Positions 17,623 through 26,969 are shown, counted from the first letter of the stretch. The stretch: DNA of 64,000 nt from DASUPK01 sp963833375 (GCA_963833375.1 CAWHXR010000005.1:62001-126000), one strand, 5' to 3'. A program made the numbers and translations. The notes: a model not told the origin generated them from the letters alone.

Positions 17623-17646
17623 GCGCGGACCCTATATCGTCGAGGC
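17623..17646. promoter_or_regulatory. 24-bp divergent leaderless promoter pair
   Basis: On the minus strand TAGGGT (17629-17634) lies six bases before the ATG at 17622. On the plus strand TATCGT (17635-17640) lies six bases before the GTG at 17647. The two TANNNT elements are back to back. There is no room for a Shine-Dalgarno sequence on either side. Confidence 0.65.
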
Positions 17647-19020
17647 GTGGCGAGCAAGGAAGCGATCCGGGTGATCGAGCCGGCGACCGAGCAGGTCATG
17701 GCCGAGCTGCCCCGCGCCGGTGCGGAGGAGACGGATGCGGCGATCGAGCGCGCCAGGGCGGCGTTCCCGGACTGGCGGGCGATGGCCCCGGGCGAGCGCT
17801 CCTCCCTGCTCCATCGGCTGACCGACACGATCACCTCCCACGCCGAGGAGCTCGCGAAGCTCGAGGCGCGCAATGCCGGCAAGCCGATCTCCGACGCCCG
17901 CGGCGAGATGGAGATGGTGGTCGAGACCTTCCGCTACTACGCCGGAGCGCCGGAGCGCCTCACCGGCAAGACCATCCCCGTTGCCGGCGGCGTCGACATG
18001 ACCTTCCGCGAGCCGCTCGGCGTGGTGGGGCTGATCACGCCCTGGAACTTCCCGCTCACGATCGCCTCCTGGAAGGTGGCCCCCGCGCTCGCGGCCGGCA
18101 ACACGATCGTGCTGAAGCCGGCGGAGCTGACCCCGCTGACCGCTCTGGAGCTGGAGAAGATCGCCGTCGAGGGGGGCGTGCCCCAGGGAGTGCTCAACGT
18201 GGTCGCCGGCCCGGGCAGCGTCTGCGGGCGGCGGCTGGTGGAGCACCCCGACGTCGCCAAGGTCGCCTTCACCGGCTCCACCGAGGTGGGCCGCGGGATC
18301 GCGGAGGGCGCCGCCGCGACGATCAAGCGGGTCACCCTGGAGCTGGGCGGCAAGTCGGCGAACCTGATCTTCGCCGATGCGGACCTCGCGGCCGCCGCCT
18401 CCTCTGCGCCGCTGGCGGTCTTCGGCAACGCGGGGCAGGACTGCTGCGCCCGCAGCCGCATCCTGGTCGAGCGCTCGGCGATGGACGACTTCATGACCGA
18501 GCTCGAGAGCGCCGTGAGGGCGATGAGGGTGGGAGACCCGCTCGACGAGGGCACCCAGATGGGACCCCTGATCTCCGCCGACCAGCTCGAGACCGTCTCC
18601 TCGTACGTCAACGGCGATGCCCCGGTCGCCTTCCGGGGCTCCGCACCCGAGGGGCCCGGCTACTGGTTCCCGCCGACCGTGCTCGCGCCGGTCTCCAACG
18701 ACGACCGCCCCGCCCGCGAGGAGATCTTCGGCCCGGTCGCCTGCGTGATCCCCTTCGAGGACGAGGCCGAGGCGATCCGGATCGCCAACGACACGATCTA
18801 CGGGCTCTCGGGATCGGTCTGGACGCGCGACGGCTCCAAGGCCCTGCGGGTCGCCCGCGCGATCGAGACCGGGGTGATCTCGATCAACTCGAACACCTCG
18901 GTCCGCGTCTCGACGCCGTTCGGCGGCTTCAAGCAGTCGGGCGTCGGCCGGGAGCTCGGGCCTGACGCGCTCGAGGCCTACAGCGAAGTGAAGAACGTCT
19001 ACTACGCCATGGAGGGCTGA
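17647..19020 (+). CDS. NAD(P)-dependent aldehyde dehydrogenase (aminobutyraldehyde/betaine-aldehyde type)
   Basis: 457 residues. Motifs of the ALDH superfamily: GLITPWNFPLTIASWKVAPAL, the cofactor loop FTGSTEVG, the glutamate motif LELGGKSAN and the catalytic cysteine in NAGQDCCARSR. C-terminal GGFKQSGVGRELGPDAL is typical. It oxidises an aldehyde to a carboxylate. Divergence from a PuuA-like ligase suggests a gamma-glutamyl- or amino-aldehyde substrate. GTG start at 17647 with a leaderless-type promoter. Followed after 31 bases by an SDR. Confidence 0.88.
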   Translation: MASKEAIRVIEPATEQVMAELPRAGAEETDAAIERARAAFPDWRAMAPGERSSLLHRLTDTITSHAEELAKLEARNAGKPISDARGEMEMVVETFRYYAGAPERLTGKTIPVAGGVDMTFREPLGVVGLITPWNFPLTIASWKVAPALAAGNTIVLKPAELTPLTALELEKIAVEGGVPQGVLNVVAGPGSVCGRRLVEHPDVAKVAFTGSTEVGRGIAEGAAATIKRVTLELGGKSANLIFADADLAAAASSAPLAVFGNAGQDCCARSRILVERSAMDDFMTELESAVRAMRVGDPLDEGTQMGPLISADQLETVSSYVNGDAPVAFRGSAPEGPGYWFPPTVLAPVSNDDRPAREEIFGPVACVIPFEDEAEAIRIANDTIYGLSGSVWTRDGSKALRVARAIETGVISINSNTSVRVSTPFGGFKQSGVGRELGPDALEAYSEVKNVYYAMEG

Positions 19021-19051
19021 TGGGACTCACTGAGACAGGGACGGCCGCCTG

Positions 19052-19798
19052 ATGGCCGGCCGGCTCGACGGGAAGGTCTGCGTGATCACGGGCGCGGCGA
19101 GCGGGATCGGCGCCGAGACGGCGCGGCTCTTCGCGGACGAGGGCGCCCGAGTCGTCGGCGTCGACCTGGCGGAGGGCGCCGAGGGCGAGCTGGCGCTCCA
19201 GGCCGACGTCGCCGACGAGGACTCGGTCCGCGAGATGTACGCGAAGGCCGCCGAGCAGATGGGGCGCATCGACGTGCTCTTCAACAACGCCGGGATCAGC
19301 CCGGACGACGACGTCTCGGTGCTCGAGACCTCGCTCGAGGCCTGGCAGCGCGTCCAGGACGTGAACCTGAAGTCGGTCTTCCTCTGCTGCAAGCACGGCA
19401 TTCCGCACCTGCTCAGCTCGGGCGGCGGCTCGGTGATCAACACCGCCTCCTTCGTCGCCGTGATGGGGGCCGCCACCTCGCAGATCTCCTACACCGCCTC
19501 CAAGGGCGGGGTCCTGGCGCTCTCCCGCGAGCTCGGGGTCGAGTTCGGCAAGCGCGGCGTGCGCATCAACGCGCTCTGCCCCGGTCCCGTCAACACCCCG
19601 CTCCTCCAACAACTGTTCGCGGAGGACCCGGAGAAGGCCGCCCGCCGGATGGTCCACCTGCCGATGGGCCGCTTCGCCGAGGCGCGCGAGATCGCCCAGG
19701 GCGCCCTCTTCCTGGCGAGCGACGACAGCTCCTACGTGACCGCCTCGACGTTCCTCGTCGACGGCGGGCTCTCGGGCGCGTACGTCACCCCCGAGTAG
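19052..19798 (+). CDS. short-chain dehydrogenase/reductase (SDR)
   Basis: 248 residues of the classical SDR type. The cofactor loop TGAASGIG is at 13-20, NNAG at 78-81, and the catalytic Tyr147 and Lys151 in YTASK. The early acidic residue after strand 2 (VVGVDLAEG) suggests NAD preference. It is in line with the aldehyde dehydrogenase and probably oxidises an alcohol in the same pathway. Substrate unknown. Confidence 0.88.
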   Translation: MAGRLDGKVCVITGAASGIGAETARLFADEGARVVGVDLAEGAEGELALQADVADEDSVREMYAKAAEQMGRIDVLFNNAGISPDDDVSVLETSLEAWQRVQDVNLKSVFLCCKHGIPHLLSSGGGSVINTASFVAVMGAATSQISYTASKGGVLALSRELGVEFGKRGVRINALCPGPVNTPLLQQLFAEDPEKAARRMVHLPMGRFAEAREIAQGALFLASDDSSYVTASTFLVDGGLSGAYVTPE

Positions 19799-19815
19799 AG
19801 CGCCCCGGCGGCGAT

Positions 19816-20520
19816 CTAGGGGAGCGCGTCCAGAAAGCGGCCGCAGAGCTCGCGTCCCAGCCGGTTCCAGTCGGCGATCTTCTCCCGGCTCTCCGCGCGG
19901 AGTGCCTCGGGATCGAGCCCGATGCGGACGGCGTCCTCGTCCGAGCGGTAGTCGTCGATCCACGTCTCGACGTCGGCGGCGGTCACCTCGGCGTGGAACT
20001 GGATCCCCCAGGCCCGCTCGCCGACGCGGTAGGCCTGCCCGCAGACCGGACTGCGCGCCAGGACCGCGGCGCCCTCGGGCGGCCGGGCCTCGTAGCTGTG
20101 CCACTGAAAGCCGGTGAAGCGCGGCGCCAGGGGACCGATGACGGGATCGCGCGAGCCCTCGTCGGTGACCTCGACCTCGCGCCAGCCGATCTCCGGCTCG
20201 CTCGCCCGGGGAGCGGAGCCCCCGGCTGCCTCCGCCAGCAGCTGGCACCCCAGGCAGGCCGCGAGCAGAGGCATGCCGTCGTCGATCATCGCCGCGAGGA
20301 AGTCCTTCTCGAAGCGCAGCCATGGGTGGCGGTCCTCCTGATCGGCGTTCATCGCCCCGCCGAAGGTCATCACCGCGTCGTAGGAGGCGATCTCGAGCGG
20401 CGGCGCCGTACCGCGCTCCGAGAGCAGCCACTCGTCGTGCTCCACCCCACGCTCCCTCATCACCTCGGCGAAGACACCCGGGCCCGCGTCCGGCTGATGG
20501 ACGATCGAGAGAACCTTCAT
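19816..20520 (-). CDS. class-I glutamine-amidotransferase-like protein (GMP-synthase GATase domain type)
   Basis: 234 residues. The nucleophile region is PLLAACLGCQLLAEAAGG (Cys89), with the histidine in WGIQFHAEVT and a following acidic residue. FTGFQWHSYE is typical of the single-domain GuaA-like amidotransferases often used on gamma-glutamyl amines or unknown substrates. It has no synthetase domain. It is convergent with the SDR and divergent from RidA. It may hydrolyse the gamma-glutamyl product of the nearby ligase (inference). Confidence 0.8.
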   Translation of the reverse strand: MKVLSIVHQPDAGPGVFAEVMRERGVEHDEWLLSERGTAPPLEIASYDAVMTFGGAMNADQEDRHPWLRFEKDFLAAMIDDGMPLLAACLGCQLLAEAAGGSAPRASEPEIGWREVEVTDEGSRDPVIGPLAPRFTGFQWHSYEARPPEGAAVLARSPVCGQAYRVGERAWGIQFHAEVTAADVETWIDDYRSDEDAVRIGLDPEALRAESREKIADWNRLGRELCGRFLDALP

Positions 20521-20609
20521 CCGCCGGAGTCTGCCAGGGGGACCCGTTCGGCCTCCGTGACTCCGCGATACTCACTCGGACAAGCAGAAGACGCCGAGGA
20601 GGAGATCAC

Positions 20610-21023
20610 ATGGATGGATCTGGCGACGGAGGGCGGCGGCCCGTCCAGACCGACGACGCCCCGGCCCCCATCGGCCCCTACTCCCAGGCCGTCGAGGCGG
20701 GCGGCGTCCTCTACTGCAGCGGTCAGGTGCCGCTCGATCCCGCAAGCGGCGAGCTCGTGGCGGGTGGCATCGCCGAACAGGCCCGCCGCTGCCTGGAGAG
20801 CCTTGACGCGGTCTGCCGCGCCGCCGGCACGCGGGTCTCCGAGGCGGCCCGGATCGGCATCTACCTGACTGACATGGCGCAGTTCCCCGAGCTCAACGAG
20901 GTGTACGCGAGCTTCTTCGGGGAGCCCTTCCCGGTCCGGACCACCGTCGGCGTGGCCGCGCTGCCGAAGGGCGCCCTGGTCGAGATGGACGCAACGGTTC
21001 CCCTGCCCCGAGACTCCGCCTGA
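20610..21023 (+). CDS. RidA family reactive intermediate/imine deaminase
   Basis: 137 residues starting at the ATG at 20610 with an excellent AGGAGGAG upstream. Family features: APAPIGPYSQAVEAGGVLYCSG near the N-terminus, the conserved arginine in FPVRTTV, and the ending GALVEMDATV. RidA hydrolyses 2-aminoacrylate and 2-aminocrotonate released by PLP dehydratases. The next gene, ten bases downstream, is just such an enzyme, so the pairing is functionally sensible. Confidence 0.92.
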   Translation: MDGSGDGGRRPVQTDDAPAPIGPYSQAVEAGGVLYCSGQVPLDPASGELVAGGIAEQARRCLESLDAVCRAAGTRVSEAARIGIYLTDMAQFPELNEVYASFFGEPFPVRTTVGVAALPKGALVEMDATVPLPRDSA

Positions 21024-21033
21024 CCGGAAAGCG

Positions 21034-22248
21034 TTGACCCAGAGCCCGACACTCGACGACGTCAAGCGGGCCCGCGATCTGGTGGCCGATGTCGTTCGGC
21101 ACACGCCGATGATCGAGTCGCGGTTTCTCTCGCGGACGGCGCACGGAACGATCTCGCTGAAGGCCGAGAACCTGCAGCGAACGGGCTCGTTCAAGCTCCG
21201 CGGAGCGCTCAACAAGATCGCGAGCCTCGGACCCGAGATCCGGGGCGTGGTGACGGGCAGTGCCGGCAACCATGGCCTGGCCCTCGCCTACGCCGCGAGG
21301 GAACGCGGGCTGAGCGCGACGATCTTCATGCCCGAGCGTGCTTCGCTCGCCAAGGTCGCGGCGGCTCGCGAGTTCGGCGCCGACGTCGTGCTCGGTGGCC
21401 GGTCGATCGACGAGTGCGTCGTCACCGCCAAGCAGCGAGCCGATGAGGAGAACCTCGCCTTCGTACACCCCTTCGACGACCCCGCGGTGATCGCGGGACA
21501 GGGCACGGTCGGGCTGGAGCTGCTGGAGGCCGTGCCCGATCTCGCTCGCGTGGTCGTCCCCATCGGCGGCGGCGGGCTCGCCTCGGGCATCGCCACCGCG
21601 GTCAAGGCAGGCCGTGAGGGCGTCGACGTGATCGGCGTGCAGGCAAAGGCATGCGCCGCGGTGCCGGGATCGCTTCGTGAGGGCAAGCCGGTCGAGGTCG
21701 CCGCCGGATCGACCCTCGCGGACGGGATCGCCGTGAAGCGGCCGGGCGAGATCACGCTGCCGCTGCTCGAGAGCCTGGTGGACGAGGTCGTCGAGGTCGG
21801 TGAGGAGCAGATCGCGGAGGCGATCGTCCTCCTGCTCGAGCGAACGAAGCTCGTCGTGGAGGGCGCCGGCGCGGTGGGTGTCGCGGCCGTGGTGGAGGGG
21901 GCGGTCTCCCCGGCGCCGTCCGGAACCACGGCGGTGATCCTCTCCGGCGGCAACATCGACGTCGGTGTTCTCGGCGACATAGCCCGACACCACGAGACCG
22001 TTACCGGCCGCCGGCTTCGGGTCTTCACCACGATCCCCGACGAGCCCGGCTCGCTGGCGGCGCTGCTCACCAGGCTCGGGGAGGGCGGCGCGAACCTGAT
22101 CGACGTCGACCACGTCCGCGAGGGAGTCGGCCTCTCCGTCGGCGAGACGGGGGTCGAGCTGGTGATGGAGACGCGCGGCCCCGACCACGCCGAGCGGCTG
22201 CTGAAGCTGATCTCCGAGAGCGGCTACCCGGCCAGGGTCCTGGACTGA
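21034..22248 (+). CDS. threonine ammonia-lyase (catabolic, with ACT domain)
   Basis: 404 residues, TTG start. PLP Lys54 in TGSFKLRGA, the phosphate-cup GSAGNHG, and the glycine loop PIGGGGLASG are those of fold-type II threonine/serine dehydratases. About residues 329-404 form a single ACT domain (FTTIPDEPGSLAALL). It converts threonine to 2-oxobutanoate and ammonia through an enamine that the upstream RidA would clear. One short ACT domain rather than the long IlvA regulatory region points to the TdcB-like or short actinobacterial IlvA type. Confidence 0.9.
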   Translation: MTQSPTLDDVKRARDLVADVVRHTPMIESRFLSRTAHGTISLKAENLQRTGSFKLRGALNKIASLGPEIRGVVTGSAGNHGLALAYAARERGLSATIFMPERASLAKVAAAREFGADVVLGGRSIDECVVTAKQRADEENLAFVHPFDDPAVIAGQGTVGLELLEAVPDLARVVVPIGGGGLASGIATAVKAGREGVDVIGVQAKACAAVPGSLREGKPVEVAAGSTLADGIAVKRPGEITLPLLESLVDEVVEVGEEQIAEAIVLLLERTKLVVEGAGAVGVAAVVEGAVSPAPSGTTAVILSGGNIDVGVLGDIARHHETVTGRRLRVFTTIPDEPGSLAALLTRLGEGGANLIDVDHVREGVGLSVGETGVELVMETRGPDHAERLLKLISESGYPARVLD

Positions 22249-24683
22249 GCCGGGCTGAGCTCACGGGCGCCGTCGCCGAGCTCGTAGTCATCGAGGTCCA
22301 GGTGCCTGGTCCTGCGCCGGTACTCGAGCGTGAAGCCCGGCCAGTTGTTGGTGTTCCGGCCGGACTCGTCGACGTACCAGTTGTTGCAGCCCGTCTGCCA
22401 GACCGAGGTGGAGAGCCGGCTCTGCATCTCGCGGTCGAAGGCCTCCTGGACCTCGGGGCGAACCGATAGCCATCCGCCCGCGCGCCGGAGCTTCTCGACC
22501 GCGTCGGCGATGTAGGTCATCTGGCTCTCGAGCTGGAAGATGATCGAGCCAGAGCCCAGGTTGGTGTTCGGCCCGTACATGACGAAGAGGTTCGGGAAGC
22601 CGGCGACCGTGATCCCCAGGTAGGCGTTGGCGCCGGCGCTCCAGACCTCGTTCAGGTCGAGCCCTCCCCGCCCGCGGATCTCCATCGGCGCCAGGAACCT
22701 GGTGCTCTCGAACCCGGTCGAGAGGACGATCACGTCCGCCGGGCGCTCGGTCCCGTCCTCCGCCACCACGCCCTCCTCGGTCAGCTCGCACACCCCCTGC
22801 GGGACCAGCTCGACATCGGGCCGATCGAGGGTCGCGTAGTAGTCGCCTGAGATCAGCACCCGCTTGCAGCCGATCACGTGGTCGGGCGTCAGGGCCCGCC
22901 GCAGCTCCGGATCGGAGACCTGCTCCGAGAGCTGGCGCTCGGACATGCGCGCCCCCAGCCGGCCCAGGGGCCTGAACTGGTTGAAGGCGCTGATGAAGAG
23001 CTCGAAGAAGAGCCAGTCCCTGAAGCGCTGGAGCAGCCGCGCCGGCGGGAACCAGCGGAAGAGGCGCCTCTCCCACTCCCTGTAGGGCCGGTCGCTCTTC
23101 GGGATCACGTACGGCGCCGAGCGCTGGTAGACGTCGAGATGCGCAACCCGATCCGCGATCGCCGGGACCACCTGCACGGTGCTGGCGCCGGTGCCGATCA
23201 CGGCGACCCGCTTTCCGTCCAGATCCACGTCGTGGTCCCAGCGCGCCGTGTGGAAGATCGGCCCCCGGAAGCGGTCGGCGCCCGGGACCCGGGTCAGCGC
23301 CGGGCGACTCAGCTGGCCGCAGGCCGAGACGAGCACCTCCGCCTCCGTGGTCTCGCCATCGGTCGTCTCGATTCGCCAGCGACCCGACGACTCATCGAAC
23401 TCCGCGCGGACAACCCCGGTCCCGAGCCGCAGATGGGGCCCGATGCCGTGCTTCTCGACGCACCGCTCCAGGTATTCGAGGATCTCCGCCTGCGGCGAGT
23501 AGCGCCGGGTCCAGTCGGGGTTCGGCTCGAACGAGAACGAGTAGAGATGCGAGGGCACGTCGCAGGTCGCGCCCGGGTAGGTGTTGTCCCGCCAGACCCC
23601 GCCGATTCCCGCCGCCTTCTCGAAGATCTCAAACGAGTCGAGGCCGGCCTCCTTCAGGGTGATGCCGAGCCCGACGCCGCCGAACCCGGCGCCGATGATC
23701 GCGACCCTCGGCGAAGTGGCCGGCCGGCCGTTGTGGGAGCCGTTGCTGGACGCCACGGCGCCGCGAGCCCCCAGCGGACGCCCGGCCCATAGCGCATCGA
23801 GCGCCGCGGCGAGATCCGCCATCGCCTCGTCCGCCTCCTGCAGCAGCCCCGCGGCGAGCTGGAAGTCGTGCCACATGCCCTCGAAGCGCGCGTAGCCCAC
23901 GTCCACCCCGGCGTCCCGCGCCCGCCCGGCGAGCAGATCGGAGTCGCTCAGCAGGATGTCGTGGGCGCCGATCTGGATGTACGTCGGCGGCAGGCCGCGG
24001 AGGTCGGCGTGCACCGGCGAGAGCTCCGGATCGCGCGGATCGGCGTCCCCGCGGTAGAGCTCGCCGCCGTGAACCGTCCAGGGGCGCAGCAGCCCGGCGT
24101 CCCGGCGAGCGTTCGCGCTCGTCGACGGACCCGAGCAGGTCAGGTCGAGCCAGCCGTTCAGGATCACGAGCCCCGCGGGGAGCGGCTCCCCGGCGTCACG
24201 CAGCCGGGTCGCCAGCGCGATCGCCAGCCCGCCGCCGGCGGAGTCGCCCGTGACCACGATCGACTTCGGATCGATCCCGGAGGCGAGCAGCTCGCGGTAG
24301 GCGGCGACGGCATCCTCGAGGGCGGCGGGATGCTTGTGCTCGGGGCCGAGCCGGTAGTCGAGCAGGTGCACGGGGGCGTTGCCCGCCAGCGCGATCTGGG
24401 CGGCCAGGCCGCGATGGGTGCGCCGCGAGCCGATCACATAGGCCCCGCCGTGCAGATAGAGGACGGCCCGCGAGGTGTCCGCCCCCTCCGTCGCGATCCG
24501 GTCGCACGGCACACCGCCGAGGGAACCGGGGGCGATCGCGATCCCGGAGGGGATGCGGGTGATCCGCGACGCGGCCTCGGTCCAGGCGCGCTGGGCCCCG
24601 ATCGGGATCCAGGGATGCTGGACGGAGCGCTGCAGGACGCGGGTCAGCGTCTTGGCCAGCGGCCGAGGCAGATACCGGCTCAC
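22224..24683 (-). CDS. fusion of alpha/beta-hydrolase esterase (HSL type) and Baeyer-Villiger-type flavin monooxygenase
   Basis: 819 residues. Residues 1-300 are an HSL-family esterase: HGGA oxyanion loop at 78-81, nucleophile Ser148 in GDSAG, histidine in MWHDF near 272. From about 325 a flavin monooxygenase follows: FAD loop GAGFGG at 331-336, a second Rossmann loop GTGAS at 497-501 and the Baeyer-Villiger fingerprint FxGxxxHxxxW at 472-482. Together it could turn a ketone to an ester and cleave the ester. The frame runs 95 codons upstream across the divergent gene, but homology begins at the GTG at 24683. Its last 25 bases overlap the end of the threonine ammonia-lyase gene. Confidence 0.88.
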   Translation of the reverse strand: MSRYLPRPLAKTLTRVLQRSVQHPWIPIGAQRAWTEAASRITRIPSGIAIAPGSLGGVPCDRIATEGADTSRAVLYLHGGAYVIGSRRTHRGLAAQIALAGNAPVHLLDYRLGPEHKHPAALEDAVAAYRELLASGIDPKSIVVTGDSAGGGLAIALATRLRDAGEPLPAGLVILNGWLDLTCSGPSTSANARRDAGLLRPWTVHGGELYRGDADPRDPELSPVHADLRGLPPTYIQIGAHDILLSDSDLLAGRARDAGVDVGYARFEGMWHDFQLAAGLLQEADEAMADLAAALDALWAGRPLGARGAVASSNGSHNGRPATSPRVAIIGAGFGGVGLGITLKEAGLDSFEIFEKAAGIGGVWRDNTYPGATCDVPSHLYSFSFEPNPDWTRRYSPQAEILEYLERCVEKHGIGPHLRLGTGVVRAEFDESSGRWRIETTDGETTEAEVLVSACGQLSRPALTRVPGADRFRGPIFHTARWDHDVDLDGKRVAVIGTGASTVQVVPAIADRVAHLDVYQRSAPYVIPKSDRPYREWERRLFRWFPPARLLQRFRDWLFFELFISAFNQFRPLGRLGARMSERQLSEQVSDPELRRALTPDHVIGCKRVLISGDYYATLDRPDVELVPQGVCELTEEGVVAEDGTERPADVIVLSTGFESTRFLAPMEIRGRGGLDLNEVWSAGANAYLGITVAGFPNLFVMYGPNTNLGSGSIIFQLESQMTYIADAVEKLRRAGGWLSVRPEVQEAFDREMQSRLSTSVWQTGCNNWYVDESGRNTNNWPGFTLEYRRRTRHLDLDDYELGDGARELSPAQSRTLAG

Positions 24684-24708
24684 GAGAGAAGGAGAATAGG
24701 GTTCCGGC
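24684..24708. promoter_or_regulatory. 25-bp divergent promoter pair
   Basis: Plus strand: TAGGGT (24697-24702) six bases before the GTG at 24709. Minus strand: TATTCT (24693-24698) nine bases before the GTG at 24683. The elements overlap, so the two genes may compete for polymerase. Both transcripts would be leaderless or nearly so. Confidence 0.55.
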
Positions 24709-25503
24709 GTGGCCTCCCACGAGACGATCGATGTCACCAGGGGCGGGCAGGCCGCCCGCATCCTGCTCGACCGACCCGAGGCGCTGAACGCCTGGAACGA
24801 GCGGTTCGGCAGGGACCTGTTGGACGCCGTCACCACGCTCTCCTCGGACGACTCGATCCGGGCAGTGCTGATCACCGGCGCCGGTCGCGGCTTCTCCTCC
24901 GGGGCCGACCTGAAGGAGCAGCGCTCGACCACCGACGACGGCCTTCCCGACCTGAGCGCGAGGCTCAAGGAGATCTACCACCCGATCATCACCGAGCTCC
25001 GTGAGATGCCCAAGCCGGTGGTGGCAGCGGTCAACGGTCCCGCCGTCGGGATCGGCTGCTCCCTGGCGCTCGCCGCCGACCTGATCGTGGCGGCCCAGTC
25101 CGCCTACTTCCTGCTCGCCTTCGTCAACATCGGCCTCGTCCCGGACGGCGGCTCCACCGCCTTCCTCCCCGCCCGCGTCGGCTACGCGCGGGCCGCCGAG
25201 ATGGCGATGCTCGGTGAGCGCGTCCCGGCCCAGCAGGCCCTCGACTGGGGCCTGGTCAACCAGGTCGTCCCTGACGACGAGCTCGAATCCGTATCCGGCG
25301 CGCTGCTCGAGCGCCTCGCCGCCGGCCCGACCGCCTCCTACGCCGGCTCGAAGCGGCTGCTCAACCGCCGCATGTACGCGGACCTCGAGGGGCAGCTGGA
25401 TGCCGAGGCGGACGCCCAGCGCAACCAGGGAGGTAGCAAGGACTTCATCGAGGGCGTGCTCGCCTTCGTCGAGAAGCGGCCGCCGAACTTCACCGGCACC
25501 TAG
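24709..25503 (+). CDS. enoyl-CoA hydratase/isomerase family protein
   Basis: 264 residues of the crotonase fold. Oxyanion-hole segments are RGFSSGADLKEQ and AAVNGPAVGIGCSLALAADL; VNIGLVPDGGSTAFL holds the second catalytic acidic position. It should hydrate or isomerise an acyl-CoA. It is divergent from the esterase-monooxygenase fusion and may use acids released by that enzyme. GTG start with a leaderless-type promoter. Confidence 0.88.
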   Translation: MASHETIDVTRGGQAARILLDRPEALNAWNERFGRDLLDAVTTLSSDDSIRAVLITGAGRGFSSGADLKEQRSTTDDGLPDLSARLKEIYHPIITELREMPKPVVAAVNGPAVGIGCSLALAADLIVAAQSAYFLLAFVNIGLVPDGGSTAFLPARVGYARAAEMAMLGERVPAQQALDWGLVNQVVPDDELESVSGALLERLAAGPTASYAGSKRLLNRRMYADLEGQLDAEADAQRNQGGSKDFIEGVLAFVEKRPPNFTGT

Positions 25504-25525
25504 CCCGAATCTAAGCTGGGGTCCG

Positions 25526-26899
25526 ATGCTCTTCCGGCAGATCGTCCACGAGGACCTGGGCTGCGCCTCCTATCTGGTCGGCGACAGCGACGCGGGCGTG
25601 GCGGTGGTGGTCGACCCCCGCTGGGAGATCGACGTCTACCTCGAGCTCAGCCGCCTCCACGACGTGCGGATAAAGCACGTCCTCGAGACCCACAACCACG
25701 CCGATCACGTCTCCGGCCATGGTCGCCTGGCGAGCGCGACGGGCGCGACGATCCACGTCCACTCCCTGGCCGACGTGGACTACCCGCACGAGGCGTTCGA
25801 GGACGGATGGCGGCTGGAGATCGGCGATCTGGAGATCGAGGCCGTGCACACCCCCGGCCACCGCCCTGAGCACACCAGCTTCCTGCTCCGGGACCGGGCC
25901 CGGAGCGACGATCCCTGGGCGGTCCTGACGGGGGACTCGCTGTTCGTGGGCGACGTCGCCAGGCCCGACCTGGCCGTCGAGCCGCGCGAGGGCGCCGCCG
26001 GGATCTTCCGCTCCCTGCACGACCGGCTGATGCCGCTCGCCGATGACGTCGAGGTCTGGCCGGGCCACCTCGGCGGCTCCGCCTGCGGCAGCGCGGGGAT
26101 CGACGAGAAGGCCTCCTCGACGATCGGCTTCGAGCGCGACAACAACCGGGCCCTCCGCTTCGAGGCGGAGGCCGACTTCGTCGAGGACGCGGTCGACACG
26201 CTCGCGGACCCGCCGCCCAACGTCGAGCACATCGTCGAGCTCAACCGGGGCCCGCTCCTGGAGCGCCTTGGCGCTCCGGTGCCGATGCCCCCGGGCGAAG
26301 TCGAGGCCGCGGTCGGCGACGGCGCGATGGTGGTCGACGCCAGGACCAACACGCAGTTCGACGAGGCCCACATCCCCGGCGCGATCAGCGCGTCCGCGTA
26401 CGAGACGGGCTTCGCGACCAAGGTCGCCAGGGTCCTCGACCCCGAGACCCGCGTGATCGTTGTTGCCGGCTCGGAGGGCTACGAGCTCGAGGCGGCCGCG
26501 CTCCTGGCCTGCGTCGGGATGCCGACGGTCGGCTACCTGGAGGGCGGGATGACCGCCTGGAGAGCGGCGGACCGCGAGGTGCAGACCATCGAGCTGATCG
26601 ACACCGACGACCTGGCAAGACGCATGCAGAACGAGGAGCTGCTCGTCCTCGACGTCAGAGACGAGGACGAGTTCGCCGAGCAGCACATCCCCGGGTCGGT
26701 TCACATCCCGTATGCGCACCTGCCCGAGCGGATGGCCGAGCTGCCCCGGGACGCGACCATCGCGGCGATCTGCAGCGGCGGCAAGCGCAGCGGGCTCGCG
26801 GCCTCGATCCTCCAGCGCGAGGGGTTCGACCGGGTCCTCCATGTCGCAGACGGCGGCGTCGGCACCTGGCGGCGGAGCGGTCACCCGCTCGAGAGCTAA
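25526..26899 (+). CDS. persulfide-dioxygenase-like metallo-beta-lactamase fused to two rhodanese domains
   Basis: 457 residues. The N-terminal metallo-beta-lactamase domain has the metal motif THNHADH (His56, His58, Asp60, His61), HTPGHRPEHTSF, LTGDSLFVGDVARPDL and PGHLGGSACG, as in ETHE1 and CstB-type persulfide dioxygenases. A rhodanese domain follows at about 260-355, but its active-loop reads VAGSEGY with no cysteine. A second rhodanese domain has the loop CSGGKRS with Cys416. It probably oxidises glutathione- or other persulfides to sulfite using iron and passes sulfur to the second rhodanese domain. ATG start after TAAGCT and eight bases. Confidence 0.87.
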   Translation: MLFRQIVHEDLGCASYLVGDSDAGVAVVVDPRWEIDVYLELSRLHDVRIKHVLETHNHADHVSGHGRLASATGATIHVHSLADVDYPHEAFEDGWRLEIGDLEIEAVHTPGHRPEHTSFLLRDRARSDDPWAVLTGDSLFVGDVARPDLAVEPREGAAGIFRSLHDRLMPLADDVEVWPGHLGGSACGSAGIDEKASSTIGFERDNNRALRFEAEADFVEDAVDTLADPPPNVEHIVELNRGPLLERLGAPVPMPPGEVEAAVGDGAMVVDARTNTQFDEAHIPGAISASAYETGFATKVARVLDPETRVIVVAGSEGYELEAAALLACVGMPTVGYLEGGMTAWRAADREVQTIELIDTDDLARRMQNEELLVLDVRDEDEFAEQHIPGSVHIPYAHLPERMAELPRDATIAAICSGGKRSGLAASILQREGFDRVLHVADGGVGTWRRSGHPLES

Positions 26900-26969
26900 C
26901 GGACGAGCCTCCCAGGGAACTGCGAGGATCCGCGCAACTTCTCGGTAGCCCAGGGGTTTTGAACGATCC

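Noticed and set aside
24684..24968. 95-codon N-terminal extension of the esterase-monooxygenase fusion
   Set aside because: Lies antisense to the enoyl-CoA hydratase start and has no homology; the GTG at 24683 fits the family start.
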